From positions 1 to 33,505 of the forward strand of contig NZ_WOSX01000035.1 of the NCBI RefSeq assembly GCF_011516735.1: 33,505 bases of DNA, written 5' to 3'. Position 1 is the stretch's first letter. Every line of letters begins with the position of its first letter. The position numbers were made by a program, and so were the translations under genes. Origin of the DNA: Acetobacter fallax. Lineage in GTDB: Bacteria > Pseudomonadota > Alphaproteobacteria > Acetobacterales > Acetobacteraceae. The notes beneath the pieces are model-generated. The model was not told the origin of the DNA. It made no database searches and saw nothing but the letters and a program-made list of their open reading frames with translations. Positions 24,133-33,427 of this stretch are shown piece after piece.

Positions 24133-24174
24133 AAGGCCGGAGAGATGCATGGTGCGTCTGTCCGGCTTTTCTTT
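24133..24174 (+). terminator. Rho-independent terminator after pal
   Basis: AAGGCCGGA (24133-24141) pairs with TCCGGCTTT (24161-24169), and after one mismatch six further pairs (AGATGC with GCGTCT) close around ATGGT. TTTTCTTT follows. It lies 34 bases after the pal stop and separates pal from cpoB. Confidence 0.75.
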
Positions 24175-24349
24175 GTCCGGTGTCTGAATTTCCGGATATC
24201 TTGTCTTGTAATCGTCTGAATTTTGCCATTCGGCTGATTTAAATACCTGGGCCGCCAGGTTAAATCAGTCCTGACAAACTTCGATCCTGTGCCCGGCACA
24301 CCCGCAGGATGCCGGGACCGCAGCAGAATAACGGCAAGGAGCCGGGACC

Positions 24350-25246
24350 ATGAGCCGCGCGATGCTCTCATTCACAGCACATTTCCAGCAAAACCGCGTC
24401 AGAGGATGCACCGCAGGTCTGCTGACCACGGCGGCGGTTCTTCTGTTTTGCCCGTTGACGGGGCATGCGCAGGTCAGCAGCCGCGAGGGCATCGCCCTGC
24501 AGGACCAGATCATGGAACTGAAACAACAGCTCAGCCAGGTTCAGTCCTCATCGGCGTCAACCGGTGGTTCTCTCCCTGCGCCTGTTGCGGCCGGTTCACA
24601 GAGTTCCGGTTCAGGTAGTGATCTCACTGCTCAGCTCCTGGACCGGGTGAATACTCTTGAAGAACAGAATCGGGAGATGCACGGTCAGATTGATGAACTG
24701 ACCAATCAGCTCAAAGAGCAGAGTGCATCGCTCTCCAAACAGATGGGCGATATGCAGTTCGCCATGCAGAACGGAAAAGGCAGCGCTCCTGCTCCGGTTG
24801 TTGCGAAAGAAAAAGAAACGGCCGCATCGGCCCATGCAGAGACGACCGGAGCGCATGAAACGCAGACGCCGGAAAGTTATCTGAAGGCCGGCAATGCCGC
24901 TCTTAATCAGCGTGACTATGCCGGTGCTCAGCAGAACGCCAGATCTGTGATCGAACATGGAAAAGGGACAGTGAAGGTGGATGGCCAGTTCCTTCTCGGT
25001 CAGTCTCTTGCAGGACAGAAGCAGTATGGTCAGGCTGCCGCTGCTTATTACGATGCTTATAAGCAGGCTCCGAAAAGTGCCCGCGCACCTGAGGCTCTTC
25101 TTGGCGTCAGTGCGTCTCTTCTGGCGCTGGATAAAAAGAAAGCAGCCTGCCAGGCGCTGGATAAGCTGAACTCTGAATTTCCTTCGCCTTCCGCGCGCGT
25201 AACGAAAGCCGCGGCCATCTACAGTAAACGCGGTGGTTGTTCATAA
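24350..25246 (+). CDS. cpoB: Tol-Pal associated coiled-coil/TPR protein CpoB (YbgF)
   Basis: Periplasmic protein that ties Tol-Pal constriction to septal peptidoglycan synthesis. ATG at 24350 has AAGGAG upstream. A somewhat long signal peptide (core GLLTTAAVLLFCPLTG, cleavage near GHAQ, residue 41) precedes a coiled coil in two parts (ALQDQIMELKQQLSQVQ; LLDRVNTLEEQNREMHGQID and onwards) that drives trimerisation in relatives. A Ala/Glu/Thr-rich linker and the TPR domain (ESYLKAGNAALNQRDYAGA...FLLGQSLAGQKQYGQAAAAY...PEALLGVSASLLAL) follow, ending at ..YSKRGGCS. 298 residues. Own transcription is likely since a terminator lies between it and pal. Confidence 0.92.
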   Translation: MSRAMLSFTAHFQQNRVRGCTAGLLTTAAVLLFCPLTGHAQVSSREGIALQDQIMELKQQLSQVQSSSASTGGSLPAPVAAGSQSSGSGSDLTAQLLDRVNTLEEQNREMHGQIDELTNQLKEQSASLSKQMGDMQFAMQNGKGSAPAPVVAKEKETAASAHAETTGAHETQTPESYLKAGNAALNQRDYAGAQQNARSVIEHGKGTVKVDGQFLLGQSLAGQKQYGQAAAAYYDAYKQAPKSARAPEALLGVSASLLALDKKKAACQALDKLNSEFPSPSARVTKAAAIYSKRGGCS

Positions 25247-25307
25247 TATCACGCAGGCAACGAAAGGCTGGTTTTTGCGGTTTGCGGCGGGCTGAGGACA
25301 TGATCCG

Positions 25308-26591
25308 ATGATGGCTGATCCGTTCGGTCCCGGCGGAGACGAGGCTGTCAGCAGCACTCATTTCAACAGGATAATGACGCGGCTTGGTCCGTGGAGCCCT
25401 GATACGCCGGTGTCGGGGCAGGTTGCTCTGGCTGTATCCGGGGGCGGAGATTCTCTGGCCCTTGCATGGCTGGCGCGGCAATGGCGGCGTAATCTCGTGG
25501 CGTTCGTGGTTGATCATGGTCTGCGTCCCGAGTCTGCTGCTGAAGCTGCCGCGACGCTCCGGACGCTCGAAAAGATGGGGATTGCCGCCCGTCTCCTCAC
25601 ACTGACTTCCCTCCAGCCGGGACCGGGCATCGCAGAGCGTGCCCGCAAAGCCCGTTACGCGGCTCTGACGAAGGCTTGCCGACAGGCGGGAAGCCTTAGC
25701 CTCCTCCTTGGACATCAGGCAGACGACCAGGCTGAAACCATCGCCATGCGAAGGGCACGAGGCGACGGTGCAGGTCTTGCCGGAATGGCCTGGATCACCG
25801 AACAGGCTGATATTCGGCTTGTAAGGCCGCTTCTGGGTGCTTCCCGTCTTTCACTCAGGAATACCCTGCGCCAGGCCGGAATTTCATGGTGTGACGATCC
25901 GTCCAATGAAAATGAGAAGGCGGAGCGCGTTCGGGTCAGAAAGCGACTGACCCGTCAGGAATGTTCCGATCTCATTCTGATGGCGGTACAGGCGGGAGAG
26001 CGCCGGCAAAAAAGTGAAGCCCGGATTGTCGCTGAACTGGTTCATGCCGGTATCAGTTTCTCATCTATGGGCTGGGTCGCTCTCGGTAACAGGCTGCCCT
26101 CATCCGAAACGCTCGCGGCGCTGATCCGATGTGTCGGTGGCAGTTCCTACCCTCCATCGCTGCGGGCCGTTGCTGTTCTGGTGGATCGAAACAGGGCCGG
26201 AACACTTGCCGGAACCCGGCTTCTTCGGGCGCGCCTTACACCAGGCCAGGCGGAAGAATGGATTCTGACCCGCGAGCCAGCGGCTATGGAAGGGGCTGTG
26301 CCTGCCCGGTCAGGCGCTGTGTGGGATCATCGCTTTGCTCTCCAGTATGACGGAGACCTGACAGAATTTACTATTGGTGCTGCCGGGAACGGTCTGAAGC
26401 GCGAGAGGCGCGCAGGGCTTTCGGCGACTCTTTGTGCGACTCTTCCTGCTCTGTGGCGAGGGGAGCAGCGGGTCTGTATTCCGCATCTGGGTTTTTGCGA
26501 CGAACTGGCTTTGCAGGAAGCCAGCTTCCGGTTTACGCCTCCCGTCGCCGTGACGACCCATGCGCTATGGTCTCCGCTGCCCCTGGTCTGA
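25308..26591 (+). CDS. tilS: tRNA(Ile)-lysidine synthase TilS
   Basis: Makes lysidine at C34 of tRNA-Ile(CAU) so that it reads AUA. The N-type ATP pyrophosphatase loop VSGGGDSLALAW is at 43-54 (SGGGDS 44-49). FVVDHGLRPES, ERARKARYAAL, LGHQADDQAETIAMRRARG and the RPLLGASRLSLRNTLRQAGISWCDDPSN segment follow in the usual order. The C-terminal half is poorly conserved, as is common. 427 residues. The start has MM; GAGGA lies about ten bases upstream. tilS between cpoB and ftsH is a standard alphaproteobacterial order. It is essential in most bacteria. Confidence 0.95.
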   Translation: MMADPFGPGGDEAVSSTHFNRIMTRLGPWSPDTPVSGQVALAVSGGGDSLALAWLARQWRRNLVAFVVDHGLRPESAAEAAATLRTLEKMGIAARLLTLTSLQPGPGIAERARKARYAALTKACRQAGSLSLLLGHQADDQAETIAMRRARGDGAGLAGMAWITEQADIRLVRPLLGASRLSLRNTLRQAGISWCDDPSNENEKAERVRVRKRLTRQECSDLILMAVQAGERRQKSEARIVAELVHAGISFSSMGWVALGNRLPSSETLAALIRCVGGSSYPPSLRAVAVLVDRNRAGTLAGTRLLRARLTPGQAEEWILTREPAAMEGAVPARSGAVWDHRFALQYDGDLTEFTIGAAGNGLKRERRAGLSATLCATLPALWRGEQRVCIPHLGFCDELALQEASFRFTPPVAVTTHALWSPLPLV

Positions 26592-26771
26592 TCAGGGTAT
26601 TAAACCGTTCATGCGGGCATGGATGAACGTATATTTAGGGAACCTGTCTCTTTCATCGCATGGTGAGAGCCCCATCTACAGACTCAGGATTGCAATCACC
26701 GCCCGAAACCGGTCTCATGGCTCATCGCCGTTTGAGCGCATATAAGGCAGGAACAGCTTGGAACAGATGCC

Positions 26772-28703
26772 GTGATTAACAATTTTGGACGTAATCTGGC
26801 CCTCTGGGTCTGTGTCATCGTGCTCCTTCTCCTGCTGTTCAATATGTTTCAGCCCGGCAGCGTTCAGCATGCGGCTGAGCAGTTGCCATATTCTGATTTT
26901 ATCGCTGATGTTGATCAGGGGCGGGTGCGGTCCGTTACCATCCAGGAGCATAATGTCTCCGGCAAGCTGACTGACGGCACGGCGTTCGAGACCTATGCGC
27001 CGGATGATCAGCGGCTTGTGTCGCGCCTGACGGATAAGGGCGTGGAGGTGATTGCCAAGCCGCTTGAGGCGGAAGGTAATCCGTTCCTTCGTTATCTCCT
27101 GAACTGGTCGCCGTTCCTTGTTCTGATTGGCCTGTGGTTCTTTATGATGCGCCAGATGCCTTCGGGCGGCGGCCGGGCGATGGGTTTCGGTAAATCCCGT
27201 GCCAAAATGCTGACGGAAAAGCAGGGCAGGGTGACGTTTGCTGATGTCGCCGGCATTGATGAAGCCAAGGCTGAACTTGAGGAAATCGTCGAGTTTCTGA
27301 AAGATCCGCAGAAATTCACCCGCCTCGGCGGCAAGATCCCCAAGGGTGTTCTGCTCGTGGGGCCTCCGGGAACGGGTAAGACGCTTCTGGCGCGAGCCAT
27401 CGCCGGTGAAGCGAATGTTCCGTTCTTTACGATTTCCGGTTCGGATTTCGTCGAAATGTTTGTCGGCGTCGGTGCGTCGCGTGTTCGTGACATGTTCGAG
27501 CAGGGCAAGAAGGCCGCGCCCTGCATTATCTTCATTGACGAAATCGATGCTGTCGGTCGCCACAGAGGTGCGGGCCTTGGCGGTGGTAATGACGAGCGCG
27601 AGCAGACTCTCAACCAGATGCTGGTCGAGATGGATGGCTTCGAAAGTAATGAGGGCGTGATCCTCATTGCGGCGACGAACCGTCCTGACGTGCTTGATCC
27701 CGCGTTGCTGCGCCCGGGCCGTTTCGATCGTCAGGTTGTGGTGCCTAATCCTGACGTGAACGGGCGCGAGCAGATCCTGCGCGTTCATATGCGTAAGGTG
27801 CCGCTTGCTTCCGATGTCGATCCGAAGGTGATTGCGCGCGGCACACCGGGCTTTTCCGGCGCTGATCTGGCAAATCTTGTTAACGAAGCGGCCCTGCTTG
27901 CTGCCCGTCAGGGTAAGCGCACTGTTGCGATGAGTGAATTTGAAAACGCGAAAGACAAGGTTCTGATGGGCACTGAGCGTCGTTCGCTGGTGATGAGCGA
28001 AGACGAAAAGAAGATGACTGCCTATCATGAAGGTGGTCACGCTCTGGTCTCGATCCTTACGCCTGGCACTGATCCTGTCCATAAAGCGACGATCATTCCG
28101 CGTGGTCGGGCTCTGGGCATGGTGATGAGTCTGCCGGAAGGTGATCGTTACTCGAAGAGCAAGTCCAAGTGTCTCGCGGAACTGGATCTCGCTATGGGGG
28201 GGCGTGCCGCAGAAGAGATCGTTTTCGGATCTGAAAATGTTTGCACGGGTGCTTCGGGCGACATCAAGATGGCGACAGATCAGGCTCGCCGGATGGTGAC
28301 CGAGTGGGGCATGAGCGAAAAGCTTGGCATGATTGCTTACGGTGACAACGGACAGGAAGTTTTTCTTGGCCACTCCGTTACGCAAAGCAAGAATGTATCG
28401 GAAGAGACAGCCCGTGAAATTGACGCGGAGGTCAAAAAGCTTATCGATGCTGCCTATGCCCGGGCGCGGACCTTGCTGATTGATCATATCGATGAGTTGC
28501 ATCGTCTGGCCGAATCTCTCCTGGAGTATGAGACGCTCAGCGGTGAAGAGATCCGTCAGATTCTGCGTGGCGAACCTATTGAGCGTGTTGAAGTCGATGA
28601 TGCGATGCCGGAAAATCGCCGGTCATCAGTTCCTCCGGTGATCGGTAAATCCGGCGGGCATCCGGTGCCGCCGCTGGACAGTGCATCTGCCCAGCCAGGT
28701 TAA
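26772..28703 (+). CDS. ftsH: ATP-dependent membrane zinc metalloprotease FtsH
   Basis: Inner-membrane AAA protease that removes unassembled membrane proteins and controls levels of enzymes such as LpxC in relatives. Two membrane segments (about 9-26 and 113-127) flank a periplasmic domain. Walker A GPPGTGKT (197-204), Walker [12 protein letters not shown] (DEID 256-259), second region of homology [21 protein letters not shown] in shortened form ([17 protein letters not shown]), and the zinc site HEGGH (419-423) are complete. 643 residues with a Ser/Pro-rich tail. It starts with GTG at 26772; the nearest ATG at 26767 is followed by TGA after two codons. A strong terminator follows. Confidence 0.98.
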   Translation: MINNFGRNLALWVCVIVLLLLLFNMFQPGSVQHAAEQLPYSDFIADVDQGRVRSVTIQEHNVSGKLTDGTAFETYAPDDQRLVSRLTDKGVEVIAKPLEAEGNPFLRYLLNWSPFLVLIGLWFFMMRQMPSGGGRAMGFGKSRAKMLTEKQGRVTFADVAGIDEAKAELEEIVEFLKDPQKFTRLGGKIPKGVLLVGPPGTGKTLLARAIAGEANVPFFTISGSDFVEMFVGVGASRVRDMFEQGKKAAPCIIFIDEIDAVGRHRGAGLGGGNDEREQTLNQMLVEMDGFESNEGVILIAATNRPDVLDPALLRPGRFDRQVVVPNPDVNGREQILRVHMRKVPLASDVDPKVIARGTPGFSGADLANLVNEAALLAARQGKRTVAMSEFENAKDKVLMGTERRSLVMSEDEKKMTAYHEGGHALVSILTPGTDPVHKATIIPRGRALGMVMSLPEGDRYSKSKSKCLAELDLAMGGRAAEEIVFGSENVCTGASGDIKMATDQARRMVTEWGMSEKLGMIAYGDNGQEVFLGHSVTQSKNVSEETAREIDAEVKKLIDAAYARARTLLIDHIDELHRLAESLLEYETLSGEEIRQILRGEPIERVEVDDAMPENRRSSVPPVIGKSGGHPVPPLDSASAQPG

Positions 28704-28717
28704 AGGCTGCTAATCCG

Positions 28718-28750
28718 AAAAAGGCGGGAGCGTGATGCTCCCGCCTTTTT
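28718..28750 (+). terminator. Rho-independent terminator of ftsH
   Basis: A 14-base stem AAAAAGGCGGGAGC (28718-28731) / GCTCCCGCCTTTTT (28737-28750) with GTGAT loop, 14 bases after the ftsH stop and before folP. The A-rich 5' arm could make it bidirectional. Confidence 0.95.
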
Positions 28751-28776
28751 GTTTGTACGGTGAATGGAGGACCCGA

Positions 28777-29805
28777 ATGAACAGCCGGAGACTGATCGAG
28801 CCCGCAGGACTTTTGTATGGGCGCGATGCCCGCGATGCTGTCCGCCTTGGGGTTGCGCTTCCACTCGCCGGTGGCGCGGCTGCCTTTACCATTGCGACTT
28901 TGATTGAGGATGATACCAGAACCGACCCGTTGCCTGTGGAGCGTATTCCCGACGCATGGCACGATGAGCTGACTGTCGTGACGGGAGGAGCGTTCTGTGC
29001 CGGACTTGCTCCTGGTTCTATGGTGATGGGCATCCTGAATGTTACCCCTGACAGCTTCAGTGACGGGGGGCGCTACCATGTCGCCGGGACCGGACTGCGG
29101 CGTGCAGGCGACATGATAGCCGCAGGTATCGGTATTATTGATGTAGGTGCCGAAAGCACCCGCCCCATGGCAGAGCCTGTCACGTCCGAAGAAGAGTGGC
29201 GCCGGCTGGAGCCGGTCATCGCCGGAATATGTGGCAAGGGTGTCGTTGTTTCGGTTGATACGCGAAATGCCGCAACAATGGCAGCGGCACTGGATGCGGG
29301 TGCCACGTTGATCAACGATGTCTCGGCTCTCACCCACGATCCCGAGGCGCTGCCTCTCCTCGCGGAACGGTCATGTCCGGTTATTCTGATGCATATGCGC
29401 GGGACGCCGGGAACGATGAACAGGCTGACGGCCTATGATGACATTGCTGTCGATGTCGTTCGGGAACTTGCCGCGCGCGTTGATGCCGCCATGCGCGCCG
29501 GCATTGCTAAAGACAGGATCATGATCGATCCGGGTATTGGCTTTGCCAAAGATGCTTCGCAGAATTGCGAATTGCTGCGGCGTCTGCCGATCTTCGCAAA
29601 TCTTGGGTGCAGGCTTGTTCTGGGGACATCCCGAAAGCGCTTTATCGGCACACTGACCGGGACCGGGCAGGCGACGCGGCGTGATCCCGGAACTATTGCG
29701 GCATCCCTGCCGGGATTATGTCTGCCCGGCACGATACTTCGCGTGCATGATTATACGGCAATGCTCCAGGCGTTGCGCGTCTGGGAGCAATGCTTTCCTG
29801 TCTGA
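28777..29805 (+). CDS. folP: dihydropteroate synthase FolP
   Basis: Joins p-aminobenzoate to the pterin diphosphate in folate synthesis; the target of sulfonamides. The start at 28777 (TGGAGG at 28765-28770) is preferred to the in-frame ATG at 28732 inside the ftsH terminator. MGILNVTPDSFSDGG (84-98), DVGAESTRP, VSVDTRNAATM, INDVSAL, ILMHMRGTPGTM, IDPGIGFAK and LGTSRKRFIG appear in the normal order. It has about 80 residues before the TIM barrel, a feature seen in several alphaproteobacteria. 342 residues. glmM, often next, is absent here. Confidence 0.95.
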   Translation: MNSRRLIEPAGLLYGRDARDAVRLGVALPLAGGAAAFTIATLIEDDTRTDPLPVERIPDAWHDELTVVTGGAFCAGLAPGSMVMGILNVTPDSFSDGGRYHVAGTGLRRAGDMIAAGIGIIDVGAESTRPMAEPVTSEEEWRRLEPVIAGICGKGVVVSVDTRNAATMAAALDAGATLINDVSALTHDPEALPLLAERSCPVILMHMRGTPGTMNRLTAYDDIAVDVVRELAARVDAAMRAGIAKDRIMIDPGIGFAKDASQNCELLRRLPIFANLGCRLVLGTSRKRFIGTLTGTGQATRRDPGTIAASLPGLCLPGTILRVHDYTAMLQALRVWEQCFPV

Positions 29806-29864
29806 CAGCCATACTGATCTGCCCGGTGTTGTGCCGCCACCAATATCCGGTCGATGAGACCCGT

Positions 29865-30683
29865 TCAGATGATGTAATCGATTGGGGGAAGTGTCTGGTC
29901 CATTGTCAGCGAGGGCAGACCAAGGTGGCGGGTGCCTACGCGTTTCGCCGGGTTGCCGACCACCGTCGTATAAGGTGGCACGGCTTCCAGTACGATTGAT
30001 CCGGCGCCGATTTTCGCTCCTTCGCCCACTTCGATATTACCCAGAACCTTGGCTCCTGCCCCGATCAGAACACCACGTCTGATTTTCGGATGCCGGTCAC
30101 CGGCGTGCTTTCCGGTTCCACCCAGCGTAACTCCCTGAAGCAGGGAGACATCATCCTCGATGACAGAAGTCTCACCCACCACGATGCCTGTGCCGTGATC
30201 GAACAAAATCCGCCGTCCCAGCACTGCGGCGGGGTGAATATCAACGGCGAAAAGCTCAGAACCCCGGCTCTGAAGATGCAATGCCAGATGACGACGGCCA
30301 CCATGCCAGAGCCAGCTGGCGACACGGTAGCACTGCACCGCGTGAAACCCTTTGAAGAACAGGAATGGCGTGACGAAATCGGGACAGGCCGGATCGCGTT
30401 CCCTGATTGCTATGAGATCCGCCGCGCCAGCACAGACAATATCAGGCACTGCTTCATAACATTCCGTTACAAGGCGGGTTAATTCATCACGACTTACGAA
30501 GTGATCGCCCAGCTTGCGCCCGATCATCGCGGCGAGGGCTGTGGAGAAATTTTCGTGATTGCTGATTCCGGTCGCCAGAAGCCCCATGACCAGTGGATCA
30601 CAACATACCTGAGATTCGGTGATCATCCGGGTCCAGAGTGATTTCATATCTACCGGGCGAACCGGATTGTCCGACTGCGTCAT
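29865..30683 (-). CDS. cysE: serine O-acetyltransferase CysE
   Basis: Acetylates L-serine with acetyl-CoA, the first committed step of cysteine synthesis, in the cytoplasm. An alpha-helical N-terminal domain with the LVTECYEAVPDIVCAGAADLIAIRERDPAC region leads to the left-handed beta-helix of hexapeptide repeats (VDIHPAAVLGRRILFDHGTGIVVGETSVI in shortened form: DIHPAAVLGRRI, DHGTGIVVGET, LLQGVTLGGTG), with the catalytic His in FDHGTG. 272 residues. It converges with folP, 59 bases apart. The ATG at 30683 has little ribosome binding site but fits the family's length. Confidence 0.93.
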   Translation of the reverse strand: MTQSDNPVRPVDMKSLWTRMITESQVCCDPLVMGLLATGISNHENFSTALAAMIGRKLGDHFVSRDELTRLVTECYEAVPDIVCAGAADLIAIRERDPACPDFVTPFLFFKGFHAVQCYRVASWLWHGGRRHLALHLQSRGSELFAVDIHPAAVLGRRILFDHGTGIVVGETSVIEDDVSLLQGVTLGGTGKHAGDRHPKIRRGVLIGAGAKVLGNIEVGEGAKIGAGSIVLEAVPPYTTVVGNPAKRVGTRHLGLPSLTMDQTLPPIDYII

Positions 30684-30869
30684 GAAGAAAGACCGTCTTC
30701 TGTTATTGTAAGTCCATCATGCGGTAAACGTCTGCGCAGGACCGCAGCGTTGACGATATGAAACGGAATTGCGCGGGATGGTCGGGAGATCATATCGGGA
30801 GGCCTTCCCTGCGGCAATCCGTCGGATTCTGTTGAGTTGTGTTGTCTCTGAAAGCACCGGATTGAGGAG

Positions 30870-31559
30870 TTAGCCTGTCCGATACAGAGACAGAAACATG
30901 TCCACGGAACTCGTCGCAATCAGATCGATTTCGGTTTCGGATGTATCAACCGGCAACTGGAGGCGCCGACGCATTGCCACGCGCGTCTGACAGAGTGCAA
31001 AAAACTGCTCGGCAGCAAAAACGGGGTCGGGAATTCTGAGTTGTCCTCGCTCTGCCCGGTCCGTCAGCCAGCGGGCCAGTGTGCGGGTGGCCACCTCCGG
31101 TCCGTTTTCCCAGAAAGCCTGTGCAAGCAGGGGAAAATGCGCGGCTTCGGAAACGACGATTCTGTAGAGCATCAGCGCCATGGGTGAAGTCATCAGGGCA
31201 ATGATCGCACGGGCAACATCGAGCAGCGTTTCGCGCGGAGGCAGATCTTCGCGGATTGAGCGGAAAGCGTGCGGCAGTTCCTGGCAGGCTTTCTGTTTAA
31301 CAAAGGCTGCAAAAAGCGCGGCCTTGCTGTCGAAGTAATTATAGAGTGTTCCCTTGGATACACCGGCACGCCGGGCGATGTGAGACATGCTCGCGCCCTC
31401 ATAGCCACATTCGGCGAAAATTTCACCTGCACCTGTCAGAATCTGCTGGCGCCTGGCACTCTGATCGTCCTCGCACGGGGTTGTCTGGTCGCGGCGCGCG
31501 CCCGAGCTGCGAAGCAGATCAGTTTCGGTGTCTCCTGCTTCGGGGCCTTTGCGTTTCAT
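30870..31559 (-). CDS. TetR-family transcriptional repressor of the adjacent efflux gene
   Basis: A TetR/AcrR repressor: N-terminal helix-turn-helix at about 56-77 (ASMSHIARRAGVSKGTLYNYF), ILTGAGEIFAECGYEGAS before it, and a ligand-binding/dimerisation domain rich in helices after it. 229 residues including a polar N-terminal extension of about 34. ATG at 31559 has AGAGGA six bases upstream. It is divergent from an outer-membrane efflux factor gene, with a palindromic operator between, the classic arrangement of efflux regulators. The inducer is unknown. Confidence 0.9.
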   Translation of the reverse strand: MKRKGPEAGDTETDLLRSSGARRDQTTPCEDDQSARRQQILTGAGEIFAECGYEGASMSHIARRAGVSKGTLYNYFDSKAALFAAFVKQKACQELPHAFRSIREDLPPRETLLDVARAIIALMTSPMALMLYRIVVSEAAHFPLLAQAFWENGPEVATRTLARWLTDRAERGQLRIPDPVFAAEQFFALCQTRVAMRRRLQLPVDTSETEIDLIATSSVDMFLSLYRTG

Positions 31560-31623
31560 AATATCCTCTGCTTCTGGCCCCGTCCCGAGATTGACGACGG
31601 GAGGAAAGCCGATAGGTTTGCAT

Positions 31624-31646
31624 GCTGACCGAACCGATCGGTCAGC
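31624..31646. promoter_or_regulatory. palindromic operator for the TetR-family repressor
   Basis: GCTGACCGA and its exact complement TCGGTCAGC around ACCGA, a 23-base site of the size TetR repressors bind. On the minus strand a TTGACG (complement of 31646-31651) abuts it, so the operator would fall in the spacer of the repressor's own promoter. It is 65 bases from the tetR start and about 160 from the efflux gene start. Confidence 0.8.
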
Positions 31647-31806
31647 GTCAAGGACGTATCAGAGAATCCTGCGGGCCGACTCATGCCTGGTCATACCGCA
31701 GAGCATCTAATGTTCTGTCAGACGGCCATTTTTAGTGTCTGTCATGCAGTGATGATGGCGCAAAAGCATAGCAGAGAGCAGGGACGTCGATTGTGAGAGG
31801 CGGAAG

Positions 31807-33321
31807 GTGAGAACAGTAAAGTCCAAGTGGGTTCTGACCGGGGTTGCCGCGCTCCTGGCAGGCTGCGCCGTGGGGCCGAATTATCAGAAGCCGCAGACAT
31901 GGACGCCGCCGAAATGGCGTCCCACGCAGGTTTCCGACGGTAAAGGCGCCAGTATCACAGTGCCCGATGCGCCAGATGTCGCATGGTGGAATGTGTTCGG
32001 TGACGCAGAACTGACGTCGCTGGAAGAGCGGCTTGCATCTCAGAACCTCGATGTGCAGCGTGCAACCGAGGAACTGGCTCAGAGCCGTGCGCAGCTCATC
32101 CTTGCCGGGGCCGAACGGTTTCCCGCGTTGAGTGCCAGCGGGTCGTATGCGCGTAACCAGCAAAGCACAAAAACACTGCAGCGTATCATTTCGCGTATCG
32201 GTCAGAGTTCTGGTGGACCTGTTTCTGATCTTCTCGAAGAATCGTCGTCTAACGCCACGATCCCTGTGCTTGACCGCTGGCGGGATGGCGTTGACGCAAC
32301 ATGGGAAGTCGATCTCTGGGGGCGTGTTCGTCGTCAGTATGAGGCTGCCAAAGCCTATCTTGAAGAGAGCGGCGAGCAACGGCGATCGATGCTGATTGCC
32401 CGCGAGGCTGATCTGGCTCGGGATTATGTGACGTTACGCGGCTCGCAGGAGAAGCTTCGGGTTTTGCGCCTTAATTTAGCTGATGCGTCTCGCATATTTG
32501 GATTGAGTGAGGCGCGGTATCGGTCTGGTTTAGTGAGTGAACTGGACGAGCAGTCTGCGCGTTCTCAGGTTGAGACGATTTCGGCGGAGATCCCGGAGCT
32601 GGAGCAGCAGATTACGCTTCAGATCAATGCGATCAGTCTTTTGATGGGTTCTCCGCCTGGCACCCTGACGGCTGAGCTGTCTGCCGCATCTGCGATTCCA
32701 CCTGTTCCTCCGCGTGTTCCTGTTGGCGTTCCCTCTGATCTGGCGCAGCGTCGCCCTGATATTCGTGCTGCCGCTGCACAGCTTCATGCTGCGACGGCGG
32801 AAGTTGGGCAGGCGGAAGCTGATTTTTATCCAAAGGTCACGATTGACGCGAGTTTTGGCTTTCAGTCTTTGTCGTTCCGGGATTTTGGTTTCTGGAACGC
32901 GCGGACGTGGAATGTTGGTCCTTCCATCACGTTGCCGATTTTTCAGGGTGGCCGTCTCACCGGCCAGCTTGAGCTGAAGAAGTCGGCGCAGCGGGACGCT
33001 GCACTTGATTATCGCAGGACCGTTCTGTCTGCCTGGAAAGAAGTTGATGATGCATTGACGAGGTATTCGGCGGACCAGGCGCGTCGTGATGCGCTTTGTG
33101 CTCAGGTTGAGACGAACCGCCGGTCTTATGTGCTTGCGAGTGAGCAATATCGTCATGGGATGACGAATTTTCTTGATGTTCTTGATGCTGAGCGTCGTGT
33201 TTTAGGGTCTGAGACGGATTTTGCGGATGTGACGTCTGTGGTGTCGGGTGACCTTGTTCGCCTGTATCTGTCGCTTGGCGGAGGCTGGGAGTCGGTTTTT
33301 CCGGTGAGGGGTCACGGGTGA
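31807..33321 (+). CDS. outer-membrane efflux lipoprotein (OprM/NodT family)
   Basis: Forms the outer-membrane channel of a tripartite drug or metal pump. The start is GTG at 31807 behind GAGAGGCGGAAG. The lipoprotein signal ends in LLAGC with Cys20, then AVGPNYQKP as in OprM/NodT. Two repeats of the OEP fold are seen (ATEELAQSRAQLILAGAERFP; DLAQRRPDIRAAAAQLHAA). WEVDLWGRVRR and YPKVTIDASFGFQSL are family phrases. 504 residues. No membrane fusion or RND pump gene is in the window on either side, so it may pair with a pump elsewhere. From about 32460 on, codon choice changes: TTA codons at 32476, 32530 and 33202 and much T in third positions, unlike the first half. Confidence 0.92.
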   Translation: MRTVKSKWVLTGVAALLAGCAVGPNYQKPQTWTPPKWRPTQVSDGKGASITVPDAPDVAWWNVFGDAELTSLEERLASQNLDVQRATEELAQSRAQLILAGAERFPALSASGSYARNQQSTKTLQRIISRIGQSSGGPVSDLLEESSSNATIPVLDRWRDGVDATWEVDLWGRVRRQYEAAKAYLEESGEQRRSMLIAREADLARDYVTLRGSQEKLRVLRLNLADASRIFGLSEARYRSGLVSELDEQSARSQVETISAEIPELEQQITLQINAISLLMGSPPGTLTAELSAASAIPPVPPRVPVGVPSDLAQRRPDIRAAAAQLHAATAEVGQAEADFYPKVTIDASFGFQSLSFRDFGFWNARTWNVGPSITLPIFQGGRLTGQLELKKSAQRDAALDYRRTVLSAWKEVDDALTRYSADQARRDALCAQVETNRRSYVLASEQYRHGMTNFLDVLDAERRVLGSETDFADVTSVVSGDLVRLYLSLGGGWESVFPVRGHG

Positions 33322-33324
33322 TTC

Positions 33325-33366
33325 GGGGTTTCTGGGTTTTGATTTTGCTGGTTTTCCGGGGTTTTT
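33325..33366 (+). other. G/T-rich tract after the efflux gene
   Basis: Four G tracts (33325-33328, 33334-33336, 33350-33351, 33358-33361) alternate with T tracts shortly after the stop. It might form a weak two-layer quadruplex. No inverted repeat for an ordinary terminator is seen. Confidence 0.25.
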
Positions 33367-33398
33367 GGTGAGTTTGTCATTTTTCTTCTTTTTAGGTG

Positions 33399-33427
33399 TT
33401 GACGGTAGGTGATGAGGGGCCTTATAC
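33399..33427 (+). promoter_or_regulatory. strong promoter, probably of an rRNA or other stable RNA operon
   Basis: TTGACG (33399-33404), a 17-base spacer and TTATAC (33422-33427), followed by a C/G-rich start region (CCCCGC). A stem CCCCGC/GCGGGG can form at 33427-33450. From here to the window end there is no coding frame. Near-consensus elements plus a GC-rich discriminator and a long untranslated leader are typical of rRNA promoters. The gene itself is outside the window, so this is inference. Confidence 0.5.

Noticed and set aside
26715..28502. 595-codon minus-strand frame
   Set aside because: Entirely antisense to ftsH, which has every family motif; the frame arises from its codon bias.
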